Source: Melieria omissa (taxonomy: Eukaryota > Arthropoda > Insecta > Diptera > Ulidiidae). Taken from it: a stretch of 64,000 nt of DNA. The notes under the pieces were generated by a model, which saw nothing but the letters and a program-made list of their open reading frames with translations, searched no databases and was not told the origin of the DNA. Shown in pieces: positions 10,271-22,670 of the stretch. Made by a program: the position numbers and the translations under genes. The first letter of the stretch is position 1, and each line of letters begins with the position of its first letter. Location of the stretch: assembly GCA_963971225.1 (NCBI GenBank), contig OZ020270.1:68764932-68828931 (forward strand), read 5' to 3'.

Positions 10271-11281
10271 ATGGACGATATACTAGTTCCTGCCGAGAAC
10301 TTTGAGGACCACAATCAGATGTTGCGTCTAGTTTTGGAACGTATTACAAGTAGAAAATTGAAACTAAATCTTCCGAAATGTAAGTTTTGCTACAACGAAA
10401 TAGAATATTTGGGTTACAAGGTAACGGCCACAGGTATAACATTGAGTGATTCTCATGTGGTAGCTATTAGAAAGTACCCGCTTCCGACCAATCAGAAAGA
10501 ATTGCAGTCCTGCCTAGGTCTTTCATATTTTCGCCGCTTTGTACAATCATTTTCGACTATAGCTAAACCATTAAGAGATCTGTTGAAAAAGGGTGCTGAC
10601 TTTGTAGTCAATGATCACTTCATTGCAGCCTTTAACGGGTTAAAAGCCAAACTGACGGAAGCACCGGTGTTAGCTATTTATAGCCCCGAGAGGGAAACGG
10701 AGCTTCATTGTGCCGCTAGTTCTGCCGGTTTTGGTGCTGTCTTAGTGCAGCGACAGAATTACGGCAAATTTCATCCAATATCATACTTTTCTAAAACCAC
10801 TTCCGCTGCCGAGTCTAAGTATCACAGCTTTGAGTTAGAAGCTCTGGCCATCATTTATGCTTTAAGGCGATTTAGAGTTTACCTAGAGGGTATATCCTTC
10901 AAGATAGTAACCGACTGTAACTCTCTGACGCTGACGTTGGAAGGGGAACAGGTTAATCCGAGAATCGCTAGATGGGCTTTGGAGCTGCAGAACTATGACT
11001 ACAGCTTACAACATCGCGGGGGTACATCCATGGGTCATGTGGACGTCCTAAGTAGGTGCCATGTTGCCACGGTTACAGACGTTAACGACGTAGACTTCCA
11101 GATACAAATAGCCCAAGAGCGCGACGAATTGATAAGGGGTGTACGCAATGAGCCACAAACCAGGGAAATTAAGGATTTTGACTTAGTTGACGGTGTGGTT
11201 TATAAAGTCATTGAATCAGGTCGGAAACTATTGTACGTGCCGAGTGAAATGGAGGGAGAAGTGGCCACCATGAGAAGTTAG
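10271..11281 (+). pseudogene. G0 RT palm-thumb plus RNase H
   Basis: The frame begins at the RT active site MDDIL (Tyr just upstream, so YMDD) and continues through LGYKVTATGI, the connection region, and RNase H (TELHCAASSAGFGAVL, where the usual catalytic Asp of DAS is replaced by CAAS). A later TDCNSL motif and DVLSR near the RNase H end are present. Because the frame begins mid-RT and RNase H has lost its first Asp, it is inactive. It is 336 residues long. Confidence 0.85.
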
Positions 11282-11289
11282 GCCACCAG

Positions 11290-11761
11290 GTGGTTGAAAA
11301 ATGTTACCAAAAAATCCTACTGCACTACTGGTTTCCGAGCATGCGCCACAAGATAGAGTCTTTGGTAAGGAATTGTCTGAAATGTATTATGTATGCCGTA
11401 CCAACTCGGTTAAACGAAAAATGTCTATACAATATCCCCAAGAACCCAATTCCGTTTGATGCAATTCACATCGACCATTTTGGTGCGCTGCCGTCTCTAA
11501 ACTCGAAGAGAAAGCACATTTTGGTGGTGGTTAACGCGTTTACGAAGTTTGACGAAGGTGACGTGACTAACGGGCTGACGGAATATCTTGACGAAAAGAA
11601 TGACGTTACTAGGGATCTAGTGGATATACGCTCAAAAGCATCGCATGCGATAGAGGATGCACAGGAATATAATCTAAAGTATTTTCTCGAGCGTAGTACT
11701 GACCCTAAGAAATATGACGTAGGTGATTTTGTAGTTATTCGGAACGTTGACACTGTCGTCG
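11290..11761 (+). pseudogene. G0 integrase, zinc-binding and partial core
   Basis: The frame carries the second half of an H2C2 zinc site (NCLKCIMYAV) and the integrase start AIHIDHFGALPS with the first catalytic Asp. It then skips to a region near the C-terminus (YDVGDFVVI), so the rest of the catalytic core is deleted. The coding line stops where the Transib D end begins. The missing C-terminal piece resumes at 17098. Confidence 0.8.
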
Positions 11762-13395
11762 CATAGTGTGCGAAATTGTCAATCTAGCGTAACGATATCG
11801 TGGTGAAATTTTGTACAGATACTGTTGGTGTTTCACTTGAGAACTGGTATGCATATGGGCGTGGTCCGCCTACTTTCAAGTAAGGTTGCCATCTATATAT
11901 ATAAAAGAAAGTGGATGTATGTGTGTAAGCGCATCACGCTCAAACGGACCGGCCGATTTCCATAGAGTTGTTTTTGTTGAATTAGTATTGAGTCAGTTCA
12001 GGTTCGTGCGAAAAGAAATTTCCGGAAAATCTATTGGAAAAGTCGGAAAATCCCTGCCATATTGCCGTGAATTCTGAAAATTTTCAGACGATAACTTTGG
12101 AACCATTAGTCAAACATAAATGAAATTCACTAAGTTACTATTAAGTCATGTTCTTCGACAGGGTGAATGGCGCGAGTATTGGACGAGGGGGCGTGGCACC
12201 ACCCATACAAGCCAAACCTTAATAATGGAATATCTTCGAAATTGTAAGGTGCACAGCATTGAAATCTAGTATGGCGTCGTCCCATAGATGAGTCATTCTA
12301 CTGGTAAGATTTAATGGGCATTGGACAAAGGGCGTGGCAGATTTTTGTGACCCAAATATTTCGCTGAACTATAAGTCGCTCAGCAATGAAACTTAGTACG
12401 AACCCACCATTTTTTCTTTCGACAGAGAACAGTGTGGGAGTATTGAATAAGGGGGCGTGGCACCGCCCATATAATTTAAATCTGATTCAAGCGCAGTCCA
12501 TTTCTTTACTGAAACTTAGCAGCAACAAGGCTGATTTGTGGGCCTCGATTGCGTTAATCAGTAGCTCCTCCTCTTCCTTTAGTTGGTTTTCTTCGTCAAT
12601 TTGCATCGCCTTAGAATCGCTATCTCGCGTATTTCATTATAAAAAACAACAGTCAGATAGCTCACAGCAGAAGCGGCTTTGGGACTAATAGTCAATGCCC
12701 ATTTGAGCGTGCACCAGTATAACATGATGAGACAGCAGCTGAAGGGTATAAACTTAAACGTTTATCCATCCCCACCACAAGGCAATATTATTTCGATACA
12801 GAATTACTATTTTAATGTTTAATCAATTATTAATAATGTTCAATCAATTGAATCACTCACTGTAATCAATGAAATTGAAATAATATATCACTCAAAGCGC
12901 GGGTAGCGTGGAGAGACCAAAGAAAAAACAAAAACTTTGTATGAGTGGGGCAAATATGGGCAGCCAAATTTAACTGAATCTTCAAAAACATGAACCAAAT
13001 CAGTTATTAAGAGACATTTTAAATCGGATACACACGGATACATTTTGTAATCTCAAAGCAAAATCACAACACACTAATAATATACATACATAACGATATT
13101 CAAGTTTACCTGATACGGTGGCGAAAAAGGTGCTGTTAGCTAATAACAGAGTTTGTATATGCGCGTTCCCCGTGATAATCTCGAATTACATCTAAATCAC
13201 AAGTGACTCACAAATTTGCACAATTTTCTTTTATACAAATAACTGCACATTCAAGATGATCGTTCGCGAGGTGATTTTGCCAAACAGAAAATACTACGAG
13301 AATTGAATCCCTCAATGTGTTAGCTATTATATTTATGAAATTTTATTCGAATTATTGAATAAAGTTCCGCTAGATATGCAAAATGCTACACTGTG
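11762..13395. mobile_element. Transib-type non-autonomous element D
   Basis: The 1634-bp element starts CATAGTGTGCGAAATTG and ends in the inverse of CACAGTGTAGCATTTTGC. Both ends share ATCTAGCG about 21 bp in. It is flanked by the 5-bp duplication CGTCG (11757-11761 and 13396-13400). Five-base duplications and CACWRTG-type ends are the marks of the Transib superfamily. The interior is non-coding and holds three diverged blocks with GGGCGTGGCA (about 12186, 12330, 12452) and a TATATATATAAAAGAAAGTG start near 11895 that looks like another small repeat. Removing D and A restores the line of the G0 integrase frame. Confidence 0.75.
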
Positions 13396-13400
13396 CGTCG

Positions 13401-16400
13401 CACTATGGCCCGGTTTTCAATTTTTCGTTGCAAAAATCATAACTTCTGAACCAATAAAGATATTTAAAAAATTTAAACTGCATCTGAAAGTGTAATATCT
13501 AAGCTTTAAAATGGGCAAAAACAGGGTGCCACAGTAACAGGGGGCTTTAAAATTCGTTGCCAAAGTTAAGATTTAGTAAAACTTCATACTACAATGAAAT
13601 TACTTATTTGTTTGCATTAAAAAATAATTTTTGTTATATATTTTTTCTAATAAATTAATATAATTTATTGATTCATACGTAATTTTCTACAAAAAAAAAT
13701 TTTTTTGAAAGTTAGATTTTTTCAAAATCGCTATCTACGCTGGAAGGAATGTCTAATAATGAAATCATTTCTAAGCTATAAGTATCTGTAAGTTCTTTTT
13801 GTGATCTTACAGATCTCATAGATGAAATAACTGGATCAGAAGAGACTGTTAACATATTGAAAAGGTCTTCATTTTGTCTAGTTCGTGATATTTTGCAAGT
13901 GTTCATACATCTATACCTTTTGTAGTCCTTATTTTTGCATTCTTGAGCTTCTTCAGACAATTCTCCTATTGGTAAGCACTGGTATTCTATTAAATCCTTT
14001 CCATGTGCTAAAATTGTATGTACCGTAGGCGTAAGTTTCTTCTCAGGATACTTCTGAAGCAGCAGTTCGGCAGTTTTGGATGCATATTCACCAAATTTAG
14101 GTCCATTAACCATTTCCTTGCAATTCAAAATATTCAAAATTACTCCCAATCTCCGCACAATATCTTTATCAACTCCAGTTATTCGAACAGTTACTTCATC
14201 GTTTTCAAAAAACCTGCGTGAAGAGTTGCCATCATTTGTATTCCCATACCCATACTTTGGAGAGTCTACTTTCAGCCCAAGCTTTTTGAAGAATACATCT
14301 TGAATTATTTTTTTTTCCTGATATTCTGCTTTTCTTTGGGTGTTGCGTTGTCCTCGAAAACTTCCCCATGTCGTGGTAGCATATACGGCAACTTCAAGAC
14401 AAATTCCATACATCTTATCCGTGCATGCAAAGGAGATATTCCATACTCATAATTATGTTCGTCACTTGTTGATTCATCCAATTTTTGGAAGTCTTTTTGA
14501 TTTTTTGTACAGATTGCACATTTCATTGTCGATGAAGTATTAGTTAATTGATTTAAAACTTTCCCGTCGATCATAGTCAGGAGAAAATCATACTTTATAG
14601 TATATAGATTTCAAGTACTGTTGGTTTTAATTCGGCAATTTGTTTTTTTACATCACTGACTGTGGCTTTTATGAGTTCCGAAGACTCCTTCGCATATTTA
14701 AACTATATCGGACGGCACAATTTAACTGATGAAGGCCGTGGGTTTTTCCAATATTCTGAAGCCTCACCTTTTAGTCGTAGGGGAACAACAGAAGCCATAA
14801 ACATATTAGCATCTGTAACAGTTGTATCGTCCGTATTTATTATTTGTTTATAGGCGCTCTGTCCTGATGATCCATCACAGCCCCACTTGCTAACCAATGT
14901 TATGCTTTCTGGAAGAGATTTCAACTTGTCTTCAAGAGTCGTCTAGAAGTATGTTCCATCAGGTCTTTGAGGTTCACTTCGGCTGATACTTCGGTAATTT
15001 TGGAATTAAGAGGTACTGCTTCCTTCTTGGCTTGACTTATGTGTCCGTATCCAGGAAGAAGATTGGCATTATGTTGTAATAATGACTCACGCAGCATTAT
15101 ATATTTTCCCTTCGACAATCCAATATTCATAAACAGCGCCAAAGCCTCCTCAGAAGTTAATTGTCGAGGCAATGCATTTTGTGGAGTGGGAATACTATTT
15201 TTTATCCTCATGATTCGCTTTGGACTTGCTAACCCAACTGCTTCTGTTATATGAGCCTTAATCTTTTCTTCGTCCTTTTTGTATTTCATGGACAATGCTT
15301 CAGAAATATGACCCGTGGCGATATCTTGAGTAGCATCTAACAACTTCCTTTTCCTTGTGAAGATCGAACACTCGGCTATAGTTTTTGTTTGTCTCCCTCT
15401 AGTTCGGTCGGTTGATGTATGGGGCTGCTCTTCGTCAAATCTACTAACATCTGTTAGCCACTTTTCATACTTTTTTCAAATGTTTTCGCGCAACGATTCG
15501 CGGCTTGCCAATTGGTTTTAGTTTTGGTGTAAATAAAATGAAGTTGGCTTGTTATGTCCTCGTATTCTTCTATGTTATGTATTTTAGTACTTAATTCTTT
15601 CAAAATAGCCGCAACGAAGTCTTGCTCAGTGAAGCTCTAAACACCTCAAATAATTTGGAATTTGCTAGAGACATTACACTCGTAATGTACACTCGTATCA
15701 CTCAATAAGATTTACTGCGAATTACAGAACTTTTCACTTAAGGCGAACTTCGAGGGACTGGGCAAAATGGTTCGTTTTAACCGAAAGTACGCTTCAAAAG
15801 GGGTCCGCAATAACCGAAAACCTAAAGCGCGTACTTGAAATTGGTTCGTTTTAAGCGGGTTCGTTATAAACGAAACGCACTGTATATTTGAAAATACTAT
15901 TCACGGCTAATTCAAGCTTCAGAATACTTGCGATAAGCTTTACACTCGTATGATTCAATAAAAAATATACTGCGAATTATATTTAAAAATACTATTCACG
16001 GCTAATTCAAGCTGCACAGAATACTTGCGATAAGCTTTAAAGTCAAAGAACGACTGTGATAAGACAACGAAATGTAGGTTCATCAGGCATGTGCTGCAAA
16101 TAGTTTTCGGAAACAATTCGCACTGAAAACGTGATGGGATTTCCCTTTAACGATTTGAAGCAGGTAGCTGCATCTAAGAGAATTTGCCGTTTTTTCAGCG
16201 TTTTTGTTCAAATATTGAATATGACTAAGCTGTTCGTGGAAATGTAAGTATTATGATGGAAAAAATATTGTTTTAAGCTGTAAAAACCATGGGACGTGGA
16301 ATTTCAGAGGAAACTCTGCCTAGGAACAAATCTTCCTTCAGTATATAGAGCGCCACCCAAATATTGCGAAAAAATTCACAACTGCTTGTTAGGAAACACT

Positions 16401-17092
16401 TTTCTAAATAAAATAAGCAAAACATGGATAGCAAATGTATTATGCCATTCGTAACCAAAAAATATAACTTTATATACAAATGCCAGCAACACAAAATGGG
16501 TTTTTGACCGAACTAAATGTGCGTGATTTTTCGTATACCTGCGTGTTTTTCGACCCGAGGTTGCTTCACTTTTATTGCTCTGGAAAGTAAAGCGGCAAAA
16601 AGCGGCAGCTGAGTTTTGGAAGTTAGGTAAATAATTAAATAGCAAATAACCTGCCTCAATTTCGCGGAGGTCTTTTTTGGTATTTTTTTTTTTTATTTTC
16701 GTTCAAAGTTGAAAAAAAGGTCGAAATATAGACTTTCCGAGCAATCGGTAGATCGAACAACTTTTAAAACAAAATAAACATTTTTTATTTTTATTATATT
16801 ATCAATTAACGTATCTTTTAGAAAAAACCAACAAGTTACCGATTGGTCGCTTCATTTACATACAAATCAATCTTAAAGAGGAACAAAAACCAAAAAATAC
16901 AAAATTTCTCGATGTGGAAAAATTTTCAACTTTGAGCGGCTCTACCTCCCAAACTACTAATCTGAATTTAATGAAAGTTACATATTCGTAATCCCTGGAA
17001 AATTCTCAATAAGATGCGTGTATTCATTTTATCGAACGCTTTCATGAAATTTTTGATTTTTGCAACGATTTACCGACCGTTGGGCCATAGTG
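13401..17092 (-). mobile_element. Transib-type element A with RAG1-like transposase relic
   Basis: The 3692-bp element has ends CACTATGGCCC and its inverse, flanked by CGTCG (13396-13400 and 17093-17097). Both ends carry, from the outside, the heptamer CACTATG, 22 bp, then GCAAAAATC, at the same offset. This resembles the 23-bp type V(D)J recombination signal. A decayed transposase gene runs on the minus strand from about 15640 to 13712. Between 15650 and 17092 I see a near-tandem duplication of about 115 bp (15890-16040) and a fragment ending CGTTTATAACGAAAC... inverse at 15882 that resembles a pogo-type end. Confidence 0.85.
13712..15640 (-). pseudogene. RAG1-like (Transib) transposase relic
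   Basis: Minus-strand frames in order: a head from 15640 to 15344 (two frames), 15343-14921 (LLPGYGHISQAKKEA), 14924-14703 (WGCDGSSGQSAYKQ, then KNPRPSSVKLCRP), 14574-14305 (MIDGKVLNQLTN, a CxxC pair CAICTKN) and 14413-13712 (GLKVDSPKYGYGNTNDG, LTPTVHTILAHG, LSEEAQECKNKDYKRYR, NEDLFNML). From memory, the RAG1 core has the same order: CDGMGD with its first catalytic Asp, a PxxS..C.KP block, a CxxC pair, an HK.LAH block and a SEGNESGNK block with the last catalytic Glu. The Asp in GCDGSSG and a Glu in SEEAQE are therefore candidate catalytic residues. I cannot place the second Asp safely. There are at least four frame or stop breaks. Confidence 0.75.
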
Positions 17093-17293
17093 CGTCGGTA
17101 CGAATAAAAAGTTCATACCCAAGTACCGAGGCCCGTATATGATTCATGACATTTTAGGAAACGATCGTTACGTCGTACGTGATATTGATAACTGCCAATT
17201 GACTCAGCTGCCGTATGACGAAGTGGTGGAGGCGAATCGAATACGTAACATAGGTGGACCTCAAAGCCGAGTGAAAGGGTTGCCGTTTTATTA
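17093..17293 (+). pseudogene. G0 integrase C-terminal tail
   Basis: Starting right after Transib A, the plus strand encodes a short chromatin/DNA-binding tail with KYRGPYMIHDIL and DRYVVRDI, the standard end of mdg3-like integrases, down to a stop near 17293. It continues the frame left at 11761. The antisense open frame 17113-17313 is a shadow. The LINE insertion at 17288 trims the last codons. Confidence 0.8.
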
Positions 17294-17299
17294 ACGAAG

Positions 17300-17680
17300 G
17301 TGGGCTCAACCACCAGGAGTGTACTGACAATCAGGGGTTGCCCTCAGGGTGGCGTATCATCACCACTACTGTGGAGCCTGGTTGTAGACGAGCTCCTTGA
17401 TATACTGACAAGCAGTGGCATAATCTGTCAAGGTTATGCCGATGACATTGTTATTGTTGCCAGAGGAAAGTTCGAAGACACTCTGTGCGACATAATTCAG
17501 AGAGGGTTAAAATTAAGCCAAGAATGGTGTGCCCGGGCAGGCTTACGAATAAACCCGGATAAAACCACCATAGTACCATTTACACTAAAAAGGAAACTGC
17601 AGCACATGCGGGCGATACGCTTGCTTGGCAAGAGCATCGCAAGCAAGCCGGAGGTAAAGTATCTAGGTGTAACACTAGAT
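17300..17680 (+). pseudogene. LINE RT palm fragment
   Basis: The frame carries RT motifs GCPQGGVSSPLLW and CQGYADDIVIVA, the YADD catalytic site, followed by KYLGVTLD. It is cut at the target duplication of the inserted LINE and continues with LLWNKHAEAV at 22778. Endonuclease and fingers are missing. Confidence 0.88.
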
Positions 17681-17960
17681 GAACCCTACGGTCAGGGTCC
17701 GAGAATATGCCCGTGGTAAGGCATGCCTGTCGTAAGAGGCGACTAAAATCCACCCGTTTGGAGTTGCCTGATCTCCCATCGGACGCGTCCCTAGGTGGCG
17801 GATAGGGGGCCCTTGGTGGACAAACGACGTCACTTCGGTACCCTTGGAGGGACAGGAGTCATGTCTGTTGCGTCCGCCACAATGATGGTATAGGGTATGG
17901 GTACCATCCGCGGACCAAACTGGCTAGGGAGGAGTCCCGAACTAAAACCGTTCTTTGGAA

Positions 17961-19023
17961 ATGGAAAACGAAATGGATACTACTCCAGGTGGAATCCACA
18001 TAGGTGGCAATCCACCCGCTTCGGCGGCAGGGGCAAGGATTCTGGAGGCCCCAACCATTGCTCAAGTCTCCCGCCTTTACCGGCGGGAGCGCATCCTGGA
18101 GGAAAGCGGGGTCGTTACCACGATCTCCTCTTCTTCGGAGACGGATGATTCCAAGGAGCCAGAGGGTCTGCGTCGGGAAGCTGCCACGGTGGCTGAACGA
18201 CCTCCCAGTGGTTCTAAGGAATCAAAAAAAAGGGAGCAAGGCGAGGAGGATCAGAAGGAAGCGGATGGCTATGCGCCGGCTTGAAAAGGCAGGCGACACG
18301 GCCGACCCTCCGGAACCCGTGTCCTCCAAAAGACCCAGGTCGGCTGAGGTAACACCCACCGAAGCCACTGGTCCGGCGGAGATCACGGAGGTCTCCAAAT
18401 CGTCCGGCTCGCGAGGCAAGCGGATGAAGACTGCAGCCGAAAACAGCACACCTACCTGCCCTGCAACTGCTGTCGTCAGGTGCGCCACGGCCCCCAAAGG
18501 CACGAGCGTAACCCCGGCAGTAGCCAAAGCGGCGGAGAAGTGTGTTGCCAGTAAGCCGCGGAATGTCCAAAGCCTCCGACCCAGCACGTCTGCCTGCCCG
18601 GCGAAACCTTCGTCAGCGGAGGGCGGCGAGCTGGATCTTCGCCCAAGCACTTCCAAAGGTGCGGCCAAGCCATCGTATAGCGAGAAGGCTGCCGACCCGC
18701 GGCCGATGGCAGTGATTGGGAAAAGGGGCCCTGACCACAGGTTGACTGATGCAGAACTCGACTTCTGCAAAAGCCAACTGATGCGTCGGGTTATTGCCTC
18801 CGGTCCTGAGGCCAATGCGAAGGGCTATGAGACAAAAGACGGCACTATATTGGTGTCGTGTGCGTCTCAGGCCAACTTTGACTGGATCAGGAACGCAGTC
18901 AATAAGTTGCCTCCTAAGGGGACCTCCCAAGGGGCTCCCGGTACGGGAACTGTCTCAGTCTCTTCTTTGGGACTGTCAGTTTTTATGTCTATCCCAAATA
19001 GGGGGCTCAGACAGTTCTTGTAG
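17961..19023 (+). pseudogene. LINE ORF1 (gag-like), one frameshift
   Basis: ORF1 begins MENEMDTTPGGIHIGG at 17961. The first frame stops at 18284, and a second frame continues to 19023. The switch lies near the run of eight A at 18227, a natural slip site. The protein is rich in Ser, Pro, Lys and Ala with two copies of a LRPSTS phrase. A globular end (LTDAELDFCKSQLMRRVI, then an RNA-binding-like fold around KDGTILVSC) follows. I see no zinc knuckles. It overlaps the start of ORF2. Its role would be RNA binding in the LINE particle, inferred from position. Confidence 0.7.
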
Positions 19024-22000
19024 TTATCGGCCTCTGTCGGTAACGCAGATCAACTTGCAGCATTCCAAAGCCGCTACTGCACTTTTAAGTAGTCGGCTAT
19101 CCCGGCTGCACACACTACCCCACATAACAACAATTCAAGAGCCCTGGGTCTTTAGGGGCCGGGTCTGTGGCCTTGAGTCGTTGAAAGGGGCCACTGTACT
19201 GTATGATAGGAATTCGACTAGACCTAGAACCTGTCTTATAGTATCATCTCATCTTACGATGACTAGTCTTGACCCTTTCTGCTGTCAGGACCTGGTTGCT
19301 GCTGAGGTGAGCTTCAAGGGTATGCACGGATGGTCGAGGTTCGTGATTGCGTCTGGGTACTTTCCTTACGATGCACTGGAAGCGCCACCACCTGGGAAGG
19401 TCGCTAGTCTCGTGAGGTTTTGTGAGCAGCGCAATCTCGGTCTCATTTTATGTTGCGATGCTAATGCCCAGCACACAATCTGGGGCAGCAGCAAATGCAA
19501 CAACCGAGGCTCTCGGCTGTTCGGGTATATTGCATCCTCCGGCCTGAATATTCACAACACTGGCAATCAGCCTACGTTTGTGACTACAAGAAGGCAGGAG
19601 GTGATTGACATCACTCTATCTAATACTAGACTGGGGTGGTCAATCAACAACTGGAGAGTCCTCAACGAAGAATCGTGTTCGGACCACAGGTATATCGACA
19701 TTCAGTGCGGCGAGGAGGCACAAATGCCATTGCCCTCTAGGAACCCGAAAAACGCAGACTGGCCGAAATTTCGGGAGGCATTGCGGAATAAATACGCGAC
19801 GCCACCGAAAATTCGTAAGGAGCGGTGTATTGAGGCGGCTGTTGAGCATCTCAATACTGCCCTAACATCAAGCTTCGAGCTAGCCTGCCCAACTAGACCT
19901 CCCCTTGGCCGGACCCTTGTTCCGTGGTGGAATAGGGAGCTTCAGTCGCTAAGGCGTGAGTCTAGAAAACTTCTCAACCGGGCCCTCAAGACGAATCTTG
20001 ACGAGGACTGGGAGCGCTACCGATGCACTCAGAAGAACTACAAGAGGCTTATTCGAGGTTCGAAGAAGGCCTCTTTTAGAGATTTCTGTAGTGGCATTGA
20101 ATCCTTGAGCGACACAGCTAGGCTGGTAAAAGTTCTGAAAAATGACCAACCCGCGAAGCTGGGGTCGCTTAGGAAACCTGATGGCTCCTACACGGAGAGG
20201 AAAAGTGAGACACTCAGTCTACTGATGGAGTCTCACTTTCCAGGAAATCAGGTCACTGTTGCCCAGCAGCATTCGTCCCTGGATGGAACTACTGTTAGGG
20301 CAATCACACCCTCTCGACATGACTGGTACGTCGCCAGAACTGTGGCGAATGAAGCTGGCATTCGATTTGCCATCAAGTCCTTTGACAACTTCAAATCGCC
20401 CGGTCCTGATGGCATTTATCCTATCGTGTTGAGGGAAGGTATAGAGTCAGTAGTCATGGCACTGAAGAAAATCTTCACGGCATGCCTGGCACTGGCCTAT
20501 ATACCACGCCCTTGGAGGATGGTGAGAGTCGCGTTCATTCCGAAAGTCGGAAAGGACGACTACACTAGCCCCAAGAGCTTTAGACCTATTAGCATGACTT
20601 CTTTTATGCTAAAAAGTCTCGAACGGCTGGTGGAGTTACGGATACGTAAGGAGTCGCTTAAGATGCATCCTCTGTCTCCATTTCAGCATGCCTACCAAAG
20701 TGGGAAGTCCTGCGAGTCGGCCCTGCAAAATCTGGTTGGTAGGATAGAGCGAGCCATCGACAGGAAGGACTACGCGGTGGGAATCTTTGTGGATATAGAG
20801 GGCGCTTTTGACAATGCGACTTTTGACAGTATGTGTAACGCTGCTAGCCGACACGGCGTAGACCGGGCTTTGGTAAATTGGATACGTTCAATGCTAGCCC
20901 AAAGAATCATGACGGTGCGGGCAGAGGACGATCTACTGGTGTCATCCGGTGTAAATAGAGGCTGCCCTCAAGGTGGGGTGCTGTCTCCATTGCTCTGGTG
21001 CATGGTGATTGATCCCCTGCTCATCACTCTGAATGACTCTGGAGTCTACGCACAAGCATACGCGGACGATGTGGCCTGTCTCGTAACCGGCCCCTCCCTT
21101 ATGCACATCTGCAGAAAGGTGCAGAAAACTCTGGATATGATTGACACCTGGTGTAATGCGAACGGGCTATCTGCTAATCCCGCCAAAACTGGTATGGTTC
21201 TCTTTACCAGGAGGAGGAAGCTTGATAGAGTCGTTCTGCCCACACTCAAGGGGGTCACTATCCAGCTATCCAAGGAGATTAAATATCTGGGAGTCATCCT
21301 AGATGATAAGCTCCTATGGAAATCTCACGTAGAACTAAAGACATCGAAAGCACTGTCGGCTTTCTGGCAATGCAGAGGTGTATTTGGGAAAACGTGGGGT
21401 CTTGGGGCAAGATCCTCTGGATCTACAAAGCTATGATAAGACCCATCATCTCCTACGCATCGGTAGTCTGGATGAGCAGACTCTCTCTTGCAGTGGTCAA
21501 GAGAATCTTGTCCAGACTGCAGCGCACTGTGGCCATATGTTGTACTGGAGCCTTTCCAACTACTTCTGGCCCATCGCTAGATGCCCTGGTGAGCCTTCCT
21601 CCACTTGATGTTTTCATCCAAGGAGAGGCCCTAAAGGCCATCCGAAGACTAAAACACAGTGGCCAGTGGTATGGCGCTTGTCCGGCACTGGATAATTGTG
21701 CTGGCACCGACATAGACCTCACAGTCATGTCCATGCCCCTCGACTCCATGCCTACAACTGTCATACTAAAAAAGCGGTACATGGTGTTGCTGCCTGAGGC
21801 TCACTCTTGGTTGTATCCTGAGGATGAGCCCGGTAAACACTGTTTCCGTATATTCACGGACGGCTCCAGAACGGAAGATGGTTCTGGCTCTGGGGTCTTC
21901 GTGGAATCCACGGGGACTAGACGGTTCTTTGCCCTAGGCTCGCACGCATCTGTGTTTCAGGCGGAGGTGCATGCGATACTTGAGGCGATGAACTTTGTCG

Positions 22001-22670
22001 TAGAGAGTAAGTGGAAAGGCAGGTCTATCTGTGTCTGTAGCGACAGCAAAGCTGCGCTTATGGCCTTGGACAGCCCTCCAACCACCTCTATGCTAGTCAG
22101 GTCCTGCAAATCCAGGCTTAATTATGTTGGAAAATACAATAGCCTGATGCTCACCTGGGTCCCGGGACACGCAGGAATTGTGGGTAACGAGACCTCGGAT
22201 TCCCTAGCTAGAATGGGCTCTGAGGCTGATTTTGTCGGCCCTGAGCCTGTTCTGCCACTCCCATCTGCAGCCATCAAAGCCACAGTTAACGAATGGGTCA
22301 CTATGACCCAGGAGCGAGGAGCGGCTGCAGGTGGACGAAACTTATGCTTCCCGCCATATCCGACAAATGCTCACAGTTTCTTTTGTCACTAGGCAGAAGA
22401 GACTGCAGGCAGATGGTCGGGTTAATGACGGGCCATTTCCTATGGGCGAAGCACATGGAAATGGTAGGCATATCTGACAGTGCCCTATGTCCTGCCTGTG
22501 GGGAAGACGTTGAGACGGCGGAACACTTCCTGTGTCTCAGCCCCGCGTTCGCTCGTATCAGGTTTGAGACGTTTGGCACTGATGTGCTAAGAAGCGACCA
22601 CCTTGGCTCCTTGGCACCCCAGGATCTATCAAGGTATCTTCGGAAATCGGGTAGATTTAAAGCACATTAA
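18990..22670 (+). pseudogene. LINE ORF2: endonuclease, RT, RNase H, zinc end
   Basis: From about 19024 the frame encodes an AP endonuclease (VTQINLQHSK, IQEPWV, CCDANAQHTIWG, SCSDHRYI). RT follows (KSPGPDGIYP, FVDIEGAFDNA, GCPQGGVLSPLLW, AYADDVACLV, KYLGVILDDK). The frame shifts between 21316 and 21436, after which RNase H reads FTDGSRTEDGSG, FQAEVHAI, CSDSKAAL and WVPGHAGIVGNETSD. It shifts again near 22330, then ends with CPACGEDVETAEHFLCLSPAF at 22670. All catalytic motifs are visible, so only two indels separate it from a continuous frame. Confidence 0.9.
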
